From Betaproteobacteria bacterium (lineage in GTDB: Bacteria > Pseudomonadota > Gammaproteobacteria > Burkholderiales > Casimicrobiaceae), in NCBI GenBank assembly GCA_025355395.1, contig JANXZT010000115.1:1-12811 (forward strand): 12,811 nt of DNA. The letters are read 5' to 3'. Shown piece by piece: positions 12,727-12,811 of the stretch. The position numbers and the translations under genes were made by a program. Position 1 is the stretch's first letter. The number at the start of each line of letters is the position of its first letter. The notes below the pieces were generated by a model. It saw only the letters and a list, made by a program, of their open reading frames with translations. It searched no databases and had not been told where the DNA came from.

Positions 12727-12811
12727 TCACGTCGCCTTCTCCGAGACGGTCGCCAGGATTTTCTGCACCTTGCCGAAGTCGGCGGGCTTGACCAAGTGGT
12801 GATCGAACCCT
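12727..12811 (-). CDS. Response-regulator receiver domain, C-terminal end (partial)
   Basis: The last 27 codons before TGA (12727-12729) read GFDHHLVKPADFGKVQKILA then TVSEKAT. This is the end of a CheY-like receiver domain, with the conserved Lys-Pro of beta5/alpha5. GFDHHLVKP is typical of receivers at the C-terminus of hybrid sensor histidine kinases or PAS/CheR-CheB hybrids. The rest of the gene lies beyond the window, so the parent protein cannot be named. Its stop is 31 bases before the dioxygenase remnant on the same strand. Confidence 0.7.
   Translation of the reverse strand, partial: GFDHHLVKPADFGKVQKILATVSEKAT

Overview
The window is GC-rich and looks like a chromosomal segment of a betaproteobacterium, perhaps Burkholderiales, Rhodocyclales or an uncultured relative. 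Three things point that way: the minus-strand order birA, coaX, SPOR-domain protein; a UrtD/UrtE-like transporter next to a formamidase; and hairpin repeats carrying GGGGTCAGA, which I associate with REP/RAYT elements of this class. The taxonomy is an inference, since there is no rRNA or marker gene to fix it.

Layout. (1) Positions 1-2087, plus strand: the 3' end of an amide/urea-type ABC transporter (UrtD-like and UrtE-like ATPases) followed by an acetamidase/formamidase. This reads as a short-chain amide uptake and hydrolysis operon. Both ATPase genes are frameshifted by one apparently missing base. (2) Positions 2088-5473: a low-coding accessory stretch. It has an Ala/Lys-rich gene remnant ending at a strong terminator, a broken methyltransferase, a small overlapping ORF, one intact gene for a secreted TIGR03118-type beta-propeller protein, and then a graveyard of mobile-element pieces. 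The graveyard contains an IS110-like scrap, an integrase-type repeat with in-frame stops, and an rve transposase fragment fused to a second copy of the methyltransferase 3' end. The two methyltransferase copies (141 bp, about 94% identical) bracket the propeller gene. (3) Positions 5474-7915, minus strand: biotin ligase, type III pantothenate kinase and a SPOR-domain protein, tightly spaced as an operon. (4) Positions 8124-10989, minus strand: a 3-hydroxyisobutyrate-dehydrogenase-family oxidoreductase, a HisN-type phosphatase and 4-hydroxyphenylpyruvate dioxygenase, a second tight operon. It is bracketed by two oppositely oriented copies of a 78-79 bp hairpin element. (5) Positions 11126-11869, minus strand: a membrane GGDEF protein with a degenerate catalytic motif but an intact I-site. 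(6) Positions 12018-12811: a 14-bp tandem repeat, tRNA-Gly(CCC) on the plus strand, a broken intradiol dioxygenase, and the last 27 codons of a response-regulator receiver domain at the edge.

How the genes fit together: the left operon would import and hydrolyse amides to ammonia. The hpd operon belongs to tyrosine/aromatic catabolism, with HPPD making homogentisate, plus two enzymes whose substrates are not fixed by sequence. The birA-coaX pair supplies cofactor metabolism (biotinylation, CoA). The most distinctive signals are structural: the paired hairpin elements with a compensatory base change, the duplicated methyltransferase end with a chimeric transposase junction, and the GGDEF protein likely turned from enzyme into c-di-GMP sensor. 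I did not find a convincing new multi-gene system.
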